A stretch of DNA of 64,000 bases from Pseudomonas sp. AL03 (GTDB lineage Bacteria; Pseudomonadota; Gammaproteobacteria; Pseudomonadales; Pseudomonadaceae), in the NCBI RefSeq assembly GCF_029960815.1, contig NZ_JASBRE010000019.1:62001-126000 (forward strand), given 5' to 3'. The position numbers and the translations under genes were made by a program. The notes beneath the pieces are model-generated. The model made no database searches and had not been told where the DNA came from. It saw nothing but the letters and a program-made list of their open reading frames with translations. Position 1 is the stretch's first letter. Each line of letters begins with the position of its first letter. Positions 33,093-42,134 of the stretch are shown piece after piece.

Positions 33093-36000
33093 TTAGTTTT
33101 TTAGCAGGATAGCCAGGATACGCTTGGCATGATCACGCGCAGCGGAACGTTCCCAACCTGCCAGGGGCATTAACAGCCCACGCAGGTGGTCTCGAATGTC
33201 AGGATGTAAATCTGGCATTTTCTTCCAGTTGTCACCGGCCAGCGTATGGCATAGCTCCACATCTTCAAACAACTTGGTCGTCAATATCCTGGCCGTATCC
33301 TCTGACAACAGAGCGGCGAGGTAGTGGTAAACCGCTGAATGCGCAGGTTTGTTAAAACCGGTGTTGTCTTTTTCCTGAATACGCTGACTGAACAGCTCCA
33401 GTTGCTCCAAAAATTTGGCTTGTGTGATCCGACCAGCCTTTTCCTCCTCCAGTAGTTTTTCCAGCTGTTCTGCCAGCTTGTCGAAAAAGGCCGGATCTTT
33501 GTCCTTGCCGGTGACAATGGTGTGCTTGATCTGGTTTTTCATCACCAATGCTCGACTACCAGGGCTGGCCAGCTTCTTCAAACGCGCCATATCGCCAGCA
33601 TCCAGAATCGACACCTCATGGCCCAAGAGGCTTTTGGCTGGGCTAGCAGCAATGTACTCATCTAGCAGTTGCTGGAGCAGTGCTGACTCGAGCTTGGTGA
33701 TGCGTTCTTTGTAAGTGTTGCCCGGCAGCTTGTCCCGTAGCATCAACCTGATTTCGCCAAACAGAGTGAAGTAGGGTTTAAAGGGCACGCCGCGTACATC
33801 GGGCAGGATGATATCGACGGAACGGTTGAACTGTTTCACCAAGTCCAGAAACTCTTCGACCAAATCCAGCCTTGTATCAGGGTCAAGGAAGCGCTCGGCG
33901 TTATCCTTGTAGTCCTCACGCTGCGTGACTGGGTCATACTTTCGTGGCAGCAGTTTGAGTAGGCGGTCGAGTGTGGCTTGAAGCCTGGGAAGTTCGGTTT
34001 CAACGCCCTCCCAAATCTGTGAGGGTTTGACCTCGCCGCCATAAATTTTCAACGCATGGTCGAGGTGATCAACCACACCATGGTAATCCACTATGTAGCC
34101 GGCATTCTTGCCGGGCAAGGTGCGGTTTACCCTTGCAATTGCCTGCAACAGGGTATGTTCCTTGAGCGGTTTATCGAGGTACATAGTGCCAACAATTGGG
34201 GCATCCCAACCTGTCAGCAGCATGTCGGAAACGATGATCAGACCAACATTGTTCGCATGCTGTTTGCCGTCCTTCCCTTTGATTTCATCACCATAGGGTA
34301 GGGGAAAGACGTTACTGACAAAGTTGCCGATCTGCTCTGAGGGCATAGCAATCGGTTCCTTACCAGCTTTCACTTCAGCCTTAACTCGCTCCTCGATGCT
34401 TTGTATCTTGTCGAGGTCGACCCCATATTCCGCAGCTTCTTCCATAACCGAAGCTCCGGTGCGGGAGGTTGTCATGCTGGCCAGTGAAATGACGACTTTG
34501 CTGTCAAAGGTGAGCAGCCCCTTATGGGCTCGCTCGGTCATAATAGCGTCGAGCAAATCCTTATAGCGCACGGCCATATCACGGCCATCGCACACCAGCA
34601 TGGCCTTCAATCCTTTGGCCTCGACGTTGCTGATCAAGTGTTCGGCCAAATGCTCGGCAACCTCTTCCATGCGGTCGCCGGCCTTGCGCCATCGACACAG
34701 CAGTTCCCGCTTCAAGTCGTGTTGTCTGACTTCGCTCTGATTGGCGAACTGCTTCTCGAAAGCCTTATCCAATTCACTATTGGCGGACAACGCTACCCAG
34801 GCATCCTGGTACTTGATGGGGAGGGTCGCACCATCGGCAACAGCTTCATGCAGCCGATACTCGTCAATGTACTCGCCGCCGCCAAACTCACCCAACGTGT
34901 GTTTGTCGTCTTGCAGCAGTGGGGTGCCGGTAAAGGCGATGAACTTGGCATTGGGTAGACTGGCACGCATGAAAGCTGCGAGAAAGTCGTACTGACTGCG
35001 GTGGGCCTCATCGACCAACACATAAAAATTCGGTTTGGTGCTTAGCACCCGGAAGTGCACCTTCTCCCGGCTGATCTCTTCCCACTTGGCCTTCCACGAC
35101 ACGCCTGACTCGTCCAGTTGCCGATGATGGAGATTGCGCTCATGCAGAATAAAAAAATCCTTGCCCTTGCGAGCTCTTCTGTACCGAGTTTCTTGTAGGG
35201 CCTCGTCGTCCTCATCCTGCGTCACAAGTGGCTGGTCAGTGGGTTCTTCGTTTTCTTGGAATTTCTGCACCGTACTGGTGAATACGCTGCCATAGTCGTT
35301 CGACAGCATCTTTAATAGGCCATCAACCGATACCGCCTGTACCGCCTTGATACCCACCGCATGAAAGGTATTGAAGATCTGTTTATCGAGGTCTTTTCGG
35401 TCAGTGAGAACCAGTACCGTTGGGTTACTCAACCCTGTACTGTCAGCCCTCAGCATGCGGGCAAGCAAGGCCATGGTCAGTGATTTCCCACTCCCCTGGG
35501 TGTGCCAGACTACTCCCCCAAAAGGTTTTGGAGCTGAAAGGCGCTCCACCGCTTTGCGTACTGCCCGCCATTGCTGGTAGCGCGGCAGTTTTTTCACCGT
35601 CTTACCGTCACGGGTTTCGAACAGCACAAAATGGGTTATCAGTTGCAGGAAGCGGCTGGGCTCAAACAGTGCCCATAAGAGCTGGTTTTGCTCGCTCGGC
35701 GAGTCACCTAGCAACGCTACCACAGCGGCTTTTTCGTGCTCCTGCAACCGATAGCGTGCGTAGTACGCGGGTTTGGTGAGGATGGCCCCATACAGGCCTT
35801 CACGTCGATTGAGCCCGACACATACTTGGTTGAACACAAACTGGGCAGGGAAGGCACGCTGGTAACCATCCAGTTGCCCCAAGGCTTCATCCAATCGGTG
35901 ATGGCTGGCTTTGCATTCGATGATCGCAAGGGGTAGGCCATTCAAGAACAGCAGCAAGTCGGGCCGGAAGATATCGCCATCGGCGTTACTCCCCACGTAC

Positions 36001-36377
36001 TGATCAACCACATGGAAGTCATTGTTGGCGGCGTCACTGGCGTCGAAAAAGCTCACGCTGCGCAACTTACCCCTGACATCCTTCACCTGGATGTCCGAGC
36101 GATGTACCACCTGTTCCCAACAAACTTGGTTGGCTGGCATTAGCTCTGCATTGACCCGTTTACGCAGCTCAACAAGGGCAGCACTGAGTCCACCGGGCGC
36201 ACTCGCCAGCCAAGGGTTAAGTGCCACAAGCCGAAGCTGCAAAACATCCTCAAGCACTGGCGCAAGGTGTCGATGCTCAATCTGTACCTGACTTCCAGAA
36301 AGGTGGGTATAACCGAGCTTTATCAGACATTCAATGGCTGGTAGCTCAACCCCAACTTTCTCGGGTGATTGGCTCAT
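33093..36377 (-). CDS. hsdR: Type I restriction enzyme, R subunit
   Basis: Cuts foreign DNA after ATP-driven translocation. 1094 residues: an N-terminal PD-(D/E)xK nuclease (RPDLLLFLNG, then IIECKA near residue 155), a superfamily 2 translocase with Walker A GSGKS, VDEAH and FTGTP, and a helical C-terminal domain that binds the methylase. All catalytic motifs are intact. AGGAGCAAGGA precedes the ATG. A gap of 135 bases separates it from hsdS. Confidence 0.96.
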   Translation of the reverse strand: MSQSPEKVGVELPAIECLIKLGYTHLSGSQVQIEHRHLAPVLEDVLQLRLVALNPWLASAPGGLSAALVELRKRVNAELMPANQVCWEQVVHRSDIQVKDVRGKLRSVSFFDASDAANNDFHVVDQYVGSNADGDIFRPDLLLFLNGLPLAIIECKASHHRLDEALGQLDGYQRAFPAQFVFNQVCVGLNRREGLYGAILTKPAYYARYRLQEHEKAAVVALLGDSPSEQNQLLWALFEPSRFLQLITHFVLFETRDGKTVKKLPRYQQWRAVRKAVERLSAPKPFGGVVWHTQGSGKSLTMALLARMLRADSTGLSNPTVLVLTDRKDLDKQIFNTFHAVGIKAVQAVSVDGLLKMLSNDYGSVFTSTVQKFQENEEPTDQPLVTQDEDDEALQETRYRRARKGKDFFILHERNLHHRQLDESGVSWKAKWEEISREKVHFRVLSTKPNFYVLVDEAHRSQYDFLAAFMRASLPNAKFIAFTGTPLLQDDKHTLGEFGGGEYIDEYRLHEAVADGATLPIKYQDAWVALSANSELDKAFEKQFANQSEVRQHDLKRELLCRWRKAGDRMEEVAEHLAEHLISNVEAKGLKAMLVCDGRDMAVRYKDLLDAIMTERAHKGLLTFDSKVVISLASMTTSRTGASVMEEAAEYGVDLDKIQSIEERVKAEVKAGKEPIAMPSEQIGNFVSNVFPLPYGDEIKGKDGKQHANNVGLIIVSDMLLTGWDAPIVGTMYLDKPLKEHTLLQAIARVNRTLPGKNAGYIVDYHGVVDHLDHALKIYGGEVKPSQIWEGVETELPRLQATLDRLLKLLPRKYDPVTQREDYKDNAERFLDPDTRLDLVEEFLDLVKQFNRSVDIILPDVRGVPFKPYFTLFGEIRLMLRDKLPGNTYKERITKLESALLQQLLDEYIAASPAKSLLGHEVSILDAGDMARLKKLASPGSRALVMKNQIKHTIVTGKDKDPAFFDKLAEQLEKLLEEEKAGRITQAKFLEQLELFSQRIQEKDNTGFNKPAHSAVYHYLAALLSEDTARILTTKLFEDVELCHTLAGDNWKKMPDLHPDIRDHLRGLLMPLAGWERSAARDHAKRILAILLKN

Positions 36378-36512
36378 TCCTTGCTCCTGTTCCTTGGAGG
36401 TTTCCCTCAGGTGATTTTGATACCAAGCTGACAGCGGCAGCTCCCAAGCTTGCTCTGAAAATCAGATATTTCACCCGATAGGCGGGTGGGCGATTCATCC
36501 ATAAATAACGAC

Positions 36513-37838
36513 TCAGATAGTATCGGTATCGCGGTCGAGCTTAACCCGCCATTCGCCGGTCAGCAGCTTTTGCATCAGACCTCGTTTGAGGTTTTGAAAA
36601 TATTCTTGCTTACGGTTCAACATATCAATCTTTGATGTAACAGCCGAAAGAATTACCGCAATGCGTTCTTGTTCAGCCAGAGGAACTAACGGCATCCGAA
36701 TACCCAAAAATGCGGGTTGGGTGATGTTCTTCATGCTGCCGCTAGTACCAGTTGCCGCCTTGCTGATCGCCTGGCGAACAAATGGACATTGTAAATAGAA
36801 CGCTAGCCATTTCACCGAATGTGGCAACTCAGACGGCTCGATTTGCCAGAGTTTGTCCGGAAGAAACAGTTTTGGCCATGCAGCATCAACATAAGCTGAC
36901 TCCCCAACTAACGCTGGAGTGTTCGCTCGACTGACAATAATACGTCCACCTAAAACAGGCTCGGAGACACGCTCAAGTTCTTCAGGCGGAACAGCCTTGT
37001 GTAAATGTGGATGAAAGTTTCCACCTGTTACGCAGCTAACCTTGAGTACACCAACCTCATCGTCACCATGTACACGATCTTCTGCATTGACGCTAACGCC
37101 TGACCGAAGGGCCGATACGTACTGTGCAATCGAACCAACGCCCCACGACCGTGGAATCTCCCCCAGCTCACTGTCCTTGAACTCGGTATGCAGCACCCAG
37201 CGACCATTGGCATCTTGGGTACCAACACCACGGTTGAATAGAGTTTGCATCAGTCCCTGTTTAAGGGTTTGGGTGGACGCAATCTGGTGAGAAATTACGC
37301 TAATTTTTTCGTCCATAGTCGTGAGAATGGCGGCGATTTTTTGTTGTTCTGAAAGAGGGGGAAGCCGAAGTTTAAATCGAGATAAATGGTCGTAATAAAT
37401 TCGTACCCGAACGCTACCATCCCCCGAAGCACCAACATACCCTTGCCAAAAACCAGAACGTCGAACTTGATCAAGATAATGCGGTATCAATCGCTTAGAC
37501 TCGGTTTCAAAAACGATATAGTCAGGGCTGACCATCACGCAATGACCGGCTTTATTACGAGCGATAGATCCAATATTCAAACGCATTGGGTTATATGCGA
37601 ATGCGTTTGGTGGCACTACTTTACAACGGTCAGTGGACACACCTTTCACTCGCTCCCTCATCGGGACAAGGCCGTGAGACTTAAGCACCCCACAGAGCAA
37701 ATGCTCATCCAGCCGGCCATTATTTCGAGATTTACACTCCGTCGTGACCTCTGCCAGAGATACGGCTTTCCAAGAGGAAGGAAACGACCCACCAGCATCG
37801 GCGACAGTCTGATGGCCCAGCTTACCCCCCAACTTCAT
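36513..37838 (-). CDS. hsdS: Type I restriction system specificity subunit
   Basis: Sets the DNA sequence recognised by the methylase and the restriction complex. 441 residues with two target-recognition domains (about 25-150 and 235-365). Each is followed by a conserved helical spacer (LPPLSEQQKIAAILTTMDEKI and PLAEQERIAVILSAV), so the protein is full-length. The target sequence cannot be read from it. It overlaps hsdM by four bases. Confidence 0.95.
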   Translation of the reverse strand: MKLGGKLGHQTVADAGGSFPSSWKAVSLAEVTTECKSRNNGRLDEHLLCGVLKSHGLVPMRERVKGVSTDRCKVVPPNAFAYNPMRLNIGSIARNKAGHCVMVSPDYIVFETESKRLIPHYLDQVRRSGFWQGYVGASGDGSVRVRIYYDHLSRFKLRLPPLSEQQKIAAILTTMDEKISVISHQIASTQTLKQGLMQTLFNRGVGTQDANGRWVLHTEFKDSELGEIPRSWGVGSIAQYVSALRSGVSVNAEDRVHGDDEVGVLKVSCVTGGNFHPHLHKAVPPEELERVSEPVLGGRIIVSRANTPALVGESAYVDAAWPKLFLPDKLWQIEPSELPHSVKWLAFYLQCPFVRQAISKAATGTSGSMKNITQPAFLGIRMPLVPLAEQERIAVILSAVTSKIDMLNRKQEYFQNLKRGLMQKLLTGEWRVKLDRDTDTI

Positions 37839-39445
37839 ATCTCAGTCTCCAGCAGCCCAAGCTCAACTAAATAGCCTTTCAAACGCGCATCAATCTGGGT
37901 TTCCTCTTCAGCCAAAACAGCCAACTGTGCTAAGGCCGCAGTGACATCCACGGCTTCCTCGGTTTCACCATTTTCAATATAGCGAGCAATATTGAGGTTA
38001 CCGTCGTTGCTATGTATTTCTTTCAGCGACACCACGCGGCAGTAGTTGTCTGCCTCAATCTGAGTATCAAAAGCAGCCTTATGGGAGCTAATAATGCGGC
38101 TGATGTCTTCCGGTCGCAGGCTGTTCTGCGCCTTGCCTTCAAGATAATCGCGACTGGCATCAATGATGATGACCTTACCCTTAAGGCCTTTTGGTTTGTT
38201 CTTATTCAGAACCAACACACAGGCCGGAATACCGGTGTTGTAGAACAAGGCAGAGGGCAGGCCTATGATGGCCTCTATCAGATCGCCCGGTTGGTTGCCG
38301 TTAGCCGCATCGGTGCCAAACAATAGGCCATTACGAATCTTACCTTCCTCTCCACTGCGGAACAGCACACCGTGGGGCAAGATAATGCCCATACGACCAT
38401 CGGCCTTGAGACTGGCCAGCATATGCTGAGCGAAGGCGAGGTCTGCATACCCCCTGGGAGGCACTCCGTATACCATCCGACCGAACGGATCACTAACCTG
38501 CTTATAGTTGGGCGCTTTAAGCTTCTTGCCACTGTCCTGTTCGTTCTCGTTGCTCAGTTCCAGCGGTGTCCACCAGGATTTGGCAGAGAACGGCGGGTTA
38601 GCAATCACACGATCAAAGGTCTTCAGGTAATCGCCATCGAGATGCTTAGGGTCAACCAGCGTATCGCCAAGCTCAATGGCTGCGTGCATGTTGTGCAGGT
38701 ATAGATTGAGCTTGGCAATAGCCCACGTGCCCAGGTTCTTTTCCTGCCCATACAGCAGCGCATTCGGCTTACCCATCAAAGTGCCATTACGCAGTCGGGA
38801 TATATGGTGCGCACTCTCCACCAACATACCGCCGCTGCCGCAGGTGGGGTCATAAACGTGGTGGCCTGGCTGCGGATCAATCAGCTCGACAACCAGTTGA
38901 ACCACGGCCTTAGGCGTATAGAACTCGCCACCTTTTTTACCAGCATCATCAGCAAACTGCTTGATCAGGTACTCATATGCATCGCCAAGCATATCTGCTT
39001 TATACAGGTCATCATTACCCAGCTTGTACTGGTTGAAGTGACGCAGCAGGCGTTGCAAGGTGCCATCCGACAGCACGCGCTTGTCGCCATACTGGGTGGC
39101 AGTCAGCACATGTTGTAGCTCGGGATTGTTGGCCTCGATGGTGGCGAAGGCCTTGTCCAGCGCTTCACCGATATTTTCTGTACGCGAAATCAACTCAAAC
39201 CATCGAGCACTGTGGGGGAGCTTGCCCCATTTATCCTCAATCTCTTCTTGGGCGTCTCCATAACTGAGCTTATCCGCCTTCATCAATAGCCGGATTCGCT
39301 CTTCAAACACGTCGTTGTAACGCTTGAGAAACAGCAGACCAAAAATGTAGTTCTTGAAATCAGAGGAGTCGATAGATCCACGTAGGATATTTGCCGACTC
39401 CCAGAGCCAGGACTCTAGGGTTTCGAGTGACAGCTTGTCAGCCAT
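37835..39445 (-). CDS. hsdM: Type I restriction system DNA methyltransferase subunit
   Basis: Adenine methylase protecting host DNA. The start at 39445 gives MADKLSLETLESWLWESANI, a normal HsdM N-terminus, and 536 residues; the frame is open 30 codons further upstream and the ribosome-binding site is weak, so the start is not certain. SAM motif DPTCGSGGML and catalytic NPPF (VIANPPFSAK) are present. It is the first gene of hsdM-hsdS-hsdR-metallopeptidase, and its promoter must lie in or next to the transposon right end. Confidence 0.95.
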   Translation of the reverse strand: MADKLSLETLESWLWESANILRGSIDSSDFKNYIFGLLFLKRYNDVFEERIRLLMKADKLSYGDAQEEIEDKWGKLPHSARWFELISRTENIGEALDKAFATIEANNPELQHVLTATQYGDKRVLSDGTLQRLLRHFNQYKLGNDDLYKADMLGDAYEYLIKQFADDAGKKGGEFYTPKAVVQLVVELIDPQPGHHVYDPTCGSGGMLVESAHHISRLRNGTLMGKPNALLYGQEKNLGTWAIAKLNLYLHNMHAAIELGDTLVDPKHLDGDYLKTFDRVIANPPFSAKSWWTPLELSNENEQDSGKKLKAPNYKQVSDPFGRMVYGVPPRGYADLAFAQHMLASLKADGRMGIILPHGVLFRSGEEGKIRNGLLFGTDAANGNQPGDLIEAIIGLPSALFYNTGIPACVLVLNKNKPKGLKGKVIIIDASRDYLEGKAQNSLRPEDISRIISSHKAAFDTQIEADNYCRVVSLKEIHSNDGNLNIARYIENGETEEAVDVTAALAQLAVLAEEETQIDARLKGYLVELGLLETEI

Positions 39446-39592
39446 GAGTAAAACAGTTCCTTTTGGATGCATAGTGTTCCAGCATCCAGCAGTAACCACT
39501 GGTTGCTCGAACAAATCTAAAGATTGAGTTGTCACGATTGTACAAGCTCGCCGTCACCCAGAGCCGAAAATCTTCCCTCTCTCTAACGACAA

Positions 39593-39624
39593 AACCCCAG
39601 CAGACCTTTCGGTCAACCGGGGTT
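39593..39624 (-). terminator. Hairpin terminator in the transposon right end, facing gyrB
   Basis: Outer stem AACCCC/GGGGTT and inner stem GACC-GAAA-GGTC, followed on the minus strand by TTTTGTCGTT. It stands about 90 bases after the gyrB stop and upstream of hsdM, so it can end gyrB transcripts. Confidence 0.65.
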
Positions 39625-39646
39625 CTGCCTGCAGAGTTGTGGGCCG

Positions 39647-39706
39647 TTAACTATGGTCAACCCGCTTAACTTTGACCGAGGTGGCGATTAACTTTTCCCA
39701 CCTACA
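39647..39706. repeat. Transposon right end with packed TnsB-type sites
   Basis: The same motif as in the left end, inverted, at 39647-39655 (TTAACTATG), 39666-39674 (TTAACTTTG) and 39688-39696 (TTAACTTTT), spaced 19 and 22 bases. The terminus is CCCACCTACA. Dense packing is the hallmark of a Tn7-type right end. Confidence 0.85.
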
Positions 39707-39711
39707 CTGGA
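39707..39711. repeat. Right target-site duplication (CTGGA)
   Basis: Same five bases as 11697-11701; the next base begins the gyrB stop codon read on the minus strand. Confidence 0.9.
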
Positions 39712-42129
39712 TCAGAAGTCCAGGTTGGAAACCGCCAGGGCGTTGCTTTCGATGAAGTCACGACGAGGCTCGACCGCATCACCCATCAGGGTGTTGAAGA
39801 TCTGGTCTGCGCCAATGGCGTCTTCGATGGTCACTTTGAGCATCCGGCGCTGGCTTGGGTCCATGGTGGTTTCCCACAGCTGATCCGGGTTCATTTCACC
39901 CAGACCTTTGTATCGCTGGATGGTGTGACGCTTGGTGCTTTCGGTCATCAGCCATTCAAGGGCTTCCTTGAACTCGGTGACCGGCTTCTTGCGCTCGCCA
40001 CGCTGGATGTACGCGCCGTCGTCCAGCAAGGTGCTCAGTTGAGCGCCCAGAGAAACCACAGTCTTGTAATCGTTACTGCCGAAGAAATCGCGGTTGAAAG
40101 TGACGTAGTTCGACAAGCCGTGGGAGATCAGTTCGACCTCAGGCAGCCAGACGTTACGTTCACGGTCTTCACGCAGGCTGGCTTTGTAAACCAGGCCAGA
40201 CTTCTCGACGGTGCGCAGACGAACTTCGTACTGGGCCAGCCAATCCTGCATCGCTGCGTGATCGGACAGTTGCTCCATACTCACTGCCGGCAAGTAGATG
40301 AAGTGCTCGGTCAGTTCCTGTGGGTACAGGCGCGACAGACGCTTGAGGGTCTTCATCACCAGACGGAAGTCATTCACCAAACGCTCAAGGGCTGGTCCGG
40401 AAATACCCGGTGCTTCCTCGTTCAAGTGCAGGCTCGCGTCTTCCAGGGCCGACTGCGTCATGTACTCTTCCATGGCGTCGTCGTCTTTGATGTATTGCTC
40501 TTGCTTGCCCTTCTTGACCTTGTACAGCGGTGGCTGAGCGATGTAGATGTAGCCGCGCTCGATCAGCTCCGGCAACTGACGGAAGAAGAAGGTCAGCAGC
40601 AGGGTGCGGATGTGCGAACCGTCGACGTCAGCATCGGTCATGATGATGATGTTGTGGTAACGCAGCTTCGCGATGTTGTACTCGTCGCGGCCAATGCCGC
40701 AGCCCAGCGCGGTGATCAAGGTACCCACTTCTTGCGAAGAGATCATTTTGTCGAACCGCGCCTTCTCGACGTTCAGGATCTTGCCTTTCAGCGGCAGGAT
40801 GGCCTGGGTTTTACGATTACGTCCCTGCTTGGCGGAGCCGCCAGCAGAGTCACCTTCCACGAGGTACAGTTCGGAAAGGGCAGGGTCTTTTTCCTGGCAG
40901 TCAGCCAGTTTGCCCGGCAGACCAGCGATATCCAGCGCGCCTTTGCGACGAGTCATCTCACGGGCTTTACGCGCCGCTTCGCGAGCGCGAGCCGCATCGA
41001 TCATCTTGCCGACGACCAGCTTGGCTTCGTTCGGGTTTTCCAACAGGAAGTCGGAGAAATACTTGCCCATTTCCTGTTCGACCGCGGTCTTCACTTCGGA
41101 AGAAACCAGCTTGTCTTTGGTCTGGGAGCTGAACTTCGGATCCGGCACTTTTACCGAGATGATCGCGGTCAGGCCTTCACGGGCATCGTCACCGGTGGTC
41201 GCGACTTTGTGTTTCTTCGCCAGACCTTCAGCTTCGATGTAGGTGTTCAGGTTACGCGTCAGTGCGGAACGGAAACCCACCAGGTGAGTACCGCCATCGC
41301 GCTGCGGAATGTTGTTGGTGAAGCACAACAGGTTCTCGTTGAAGCTGTCGTTCCACTGCAGGGCGATTTCCACGCCGATGCCGTCTTCACGCTGGACGTT
41401 GAAGTGGAACACCTGGTTGACCGGCGTCTTGTTGGTGTTCAGGTATTCAACGAACGCACGCAGACCGCCTTCGTACTTGAACAGCTCTTCCTTGCCGCTG
41501 CGTTCATCCTTGAGGACGATACCGACACCGGAGTTGAGGAAGGACAGTTCACGAATCCGTTTGGCCAGGATGTCCCAGCTAAAGTGGATGTTCTTGAAGG
41601 TCAGATCGGACGGTTTGAAGTGAATCTGGGTGCCGGTGGTTTCGCTTTCACCGACGATTTTCATCGGTTCTTGTGGAACACCGTGAATGTAGGTCTGTTC
41701 CCAGATCTTGCCGCTGCGGCGCACCGTAAGAACAAGCTCTTCGGACAGCGCGTTCACCACCGACACACCTACACCGTGCAGACCGCCGGATACTTTGTAG
41801 GAGTTGTCATCGAACTTACCGCCGGCGTGCAGCACGGTCATGATGACCTCGGCTGCCGAAACCCCTTCCTCTTTGTGCACATCTACCGGAATGCCACGAC
41901 CGTTGTCTCGAACGGTGATGGATTCGTCCGGGTGGATGATGATGCTGATGTCGTCGCAGTGGCCGGCGAGAGCTTCGTCGATCGAGTTATCGACCACTTC
42001 GAACACCATGTGGTGCAGACCGCTGCCATCGTCGGTGTCACCAATGTACATACCGGGACGTTTGCGTACGGCATCCAGGCCTTTCAGCACTTTAATGCTC
42101 GTTGAGTCGTACGTATTTTCTTCGCTCAA
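39712..42129 (-). CDS. gyrB: DNA gyrase subunit B
   Basis: ATPase subunit of gyrase. The TTG start at 42129 gives MSEENTYDSTSIKVLKGLDA and 805 residues, the usual Pseudomonas GyrB; a GGGAGTGAAGG stretch precedes it. ATP-binding GHKL motifs (EVVDNSIDEAL, DNGRGIPV), the transducer domain, and the TOPRIM motifs EGDSAGG and DADVDGSH are present. Its stop codon touches the transposon's target duplication, so the coding sequence is complete. It follows recF by five bases. Confidence 0.97.
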   Translation of the reverse strand: MSEENTYDSTSIKVLKGLDAVRKRPGMYIGDTDDGSGLHHMVFEVVDNSIDEALAGHCDDISIIIHPDESITVRDNGRGIPVDVHKEEGVSAAEVIMTVLHAGGKFDDNSYKVSGGLHGVGVSVVNALSEELVLTVRRSGKIWEQTYIHGVPQEPMKIVGESETTGTQIHFKPSDLTFKNIHFSWDILAKRIRELSFLNSGVGIVLKDERSGKEELFKYEGGLRAFVEYLNTNKTPVNQVFHFNVQREDGIGVEIALQWNDSFNENLLCFTNNIPQRDGGTHLVGFRSALTRNLNTYIEAEGLAKKHKVATTGDDAREGLTAIISVKVPDPKFSSQTKDKLVSSEVKTAVEQEMGKYFSDFLLENPNEAKLVVGKMIDAARAREAARKAREMTRRKGALDIAGLPGKLADCQEKDPALSELYLVEGDSAGGSAKQGRNRKTQAILPLKGKILNVEKARFDKMISSQEVGTLITALGCGIGRDEYNIAKLRYHNIIIMTDADVDGSHIRTLLLTFFFRQLPELIERGYIYIAQPPLYKVKKGKQEQYIKDDDAMEEYMTQSALEDASLHLNEEAPGISGPALERLVNDFRLVMKTLKRLSRLYPQELTEHFIYLPAVSMEQLSDHAAMQDWLAQYEVRLRTVEKSGLVYKASLREDRERNVWLPEVELISHGLSNYVTFNRDFFGSNDYKTVVSLGAQLSTLLDDGAYIQRGERKKPVTEFKEALEWLMTESTKRHTIQRYKGLGEMNPDQLWETTMDPSQRRMLKVTIEDAIGADQIFNTLMGDAVEPRRDFIESNALAVSNLDF

Positions 42130-42134
42130 TGCCT

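Larger units (their letters stand above)
11702..39706. mobile_element. Tn7-like transposon inserted at the 3' end of gyrB
   Basis: 28,005 bp. The left end reads TGTAGGTGGGCAAAGTTAAC; the right end, read inward on the minus strand, reads TGTAGGTGGGAAAAGTTAAT. Both begin with the TGT typical of Tn7-like ends, and a 5-bp direct repeat CTGGA flanks them. The core is tnsA-tnsB-tnsC-tniQ (19460-24941, minus strand). There is no tnsE and no CRISPR-Cas. Cargo: recombinase-ParB-RepB, a TOTE-type primase-helicase, Kiwa, a zinc-hook ATPase, a type I restriction-modification system and several unknown genes. All main genes look intact, and both ends and the duplication are unbroken, so the insertion is probably recent and the element may be active. 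The right end faces gyrB, as the Tn7 right end faces glmS. Confidence 0.95.

Noticed and set aside
36471..36486. Hairpin CACCCG...CGGGTG between hsdS and hsdR
   Set aside because: Short stem without a T run; not enough to call a terminator.
11702..39706. CRISPR array or Cascade genes, as in CRISPR-associated Tn7-like elements
   Set aside because: No regularly spaced repeats and no cas genes are seen; the single TniQ and the precise gyrB site fit protein-guided targeting.
39925..42105. 726-codon open frame on the plus strand opposite gyrB
   Set aside because: A shadow of the GC-rich gyrB codons; no family pattern. Similar antisense frames opposite glyS, mnmG and atpA were dismissed for the same reason.
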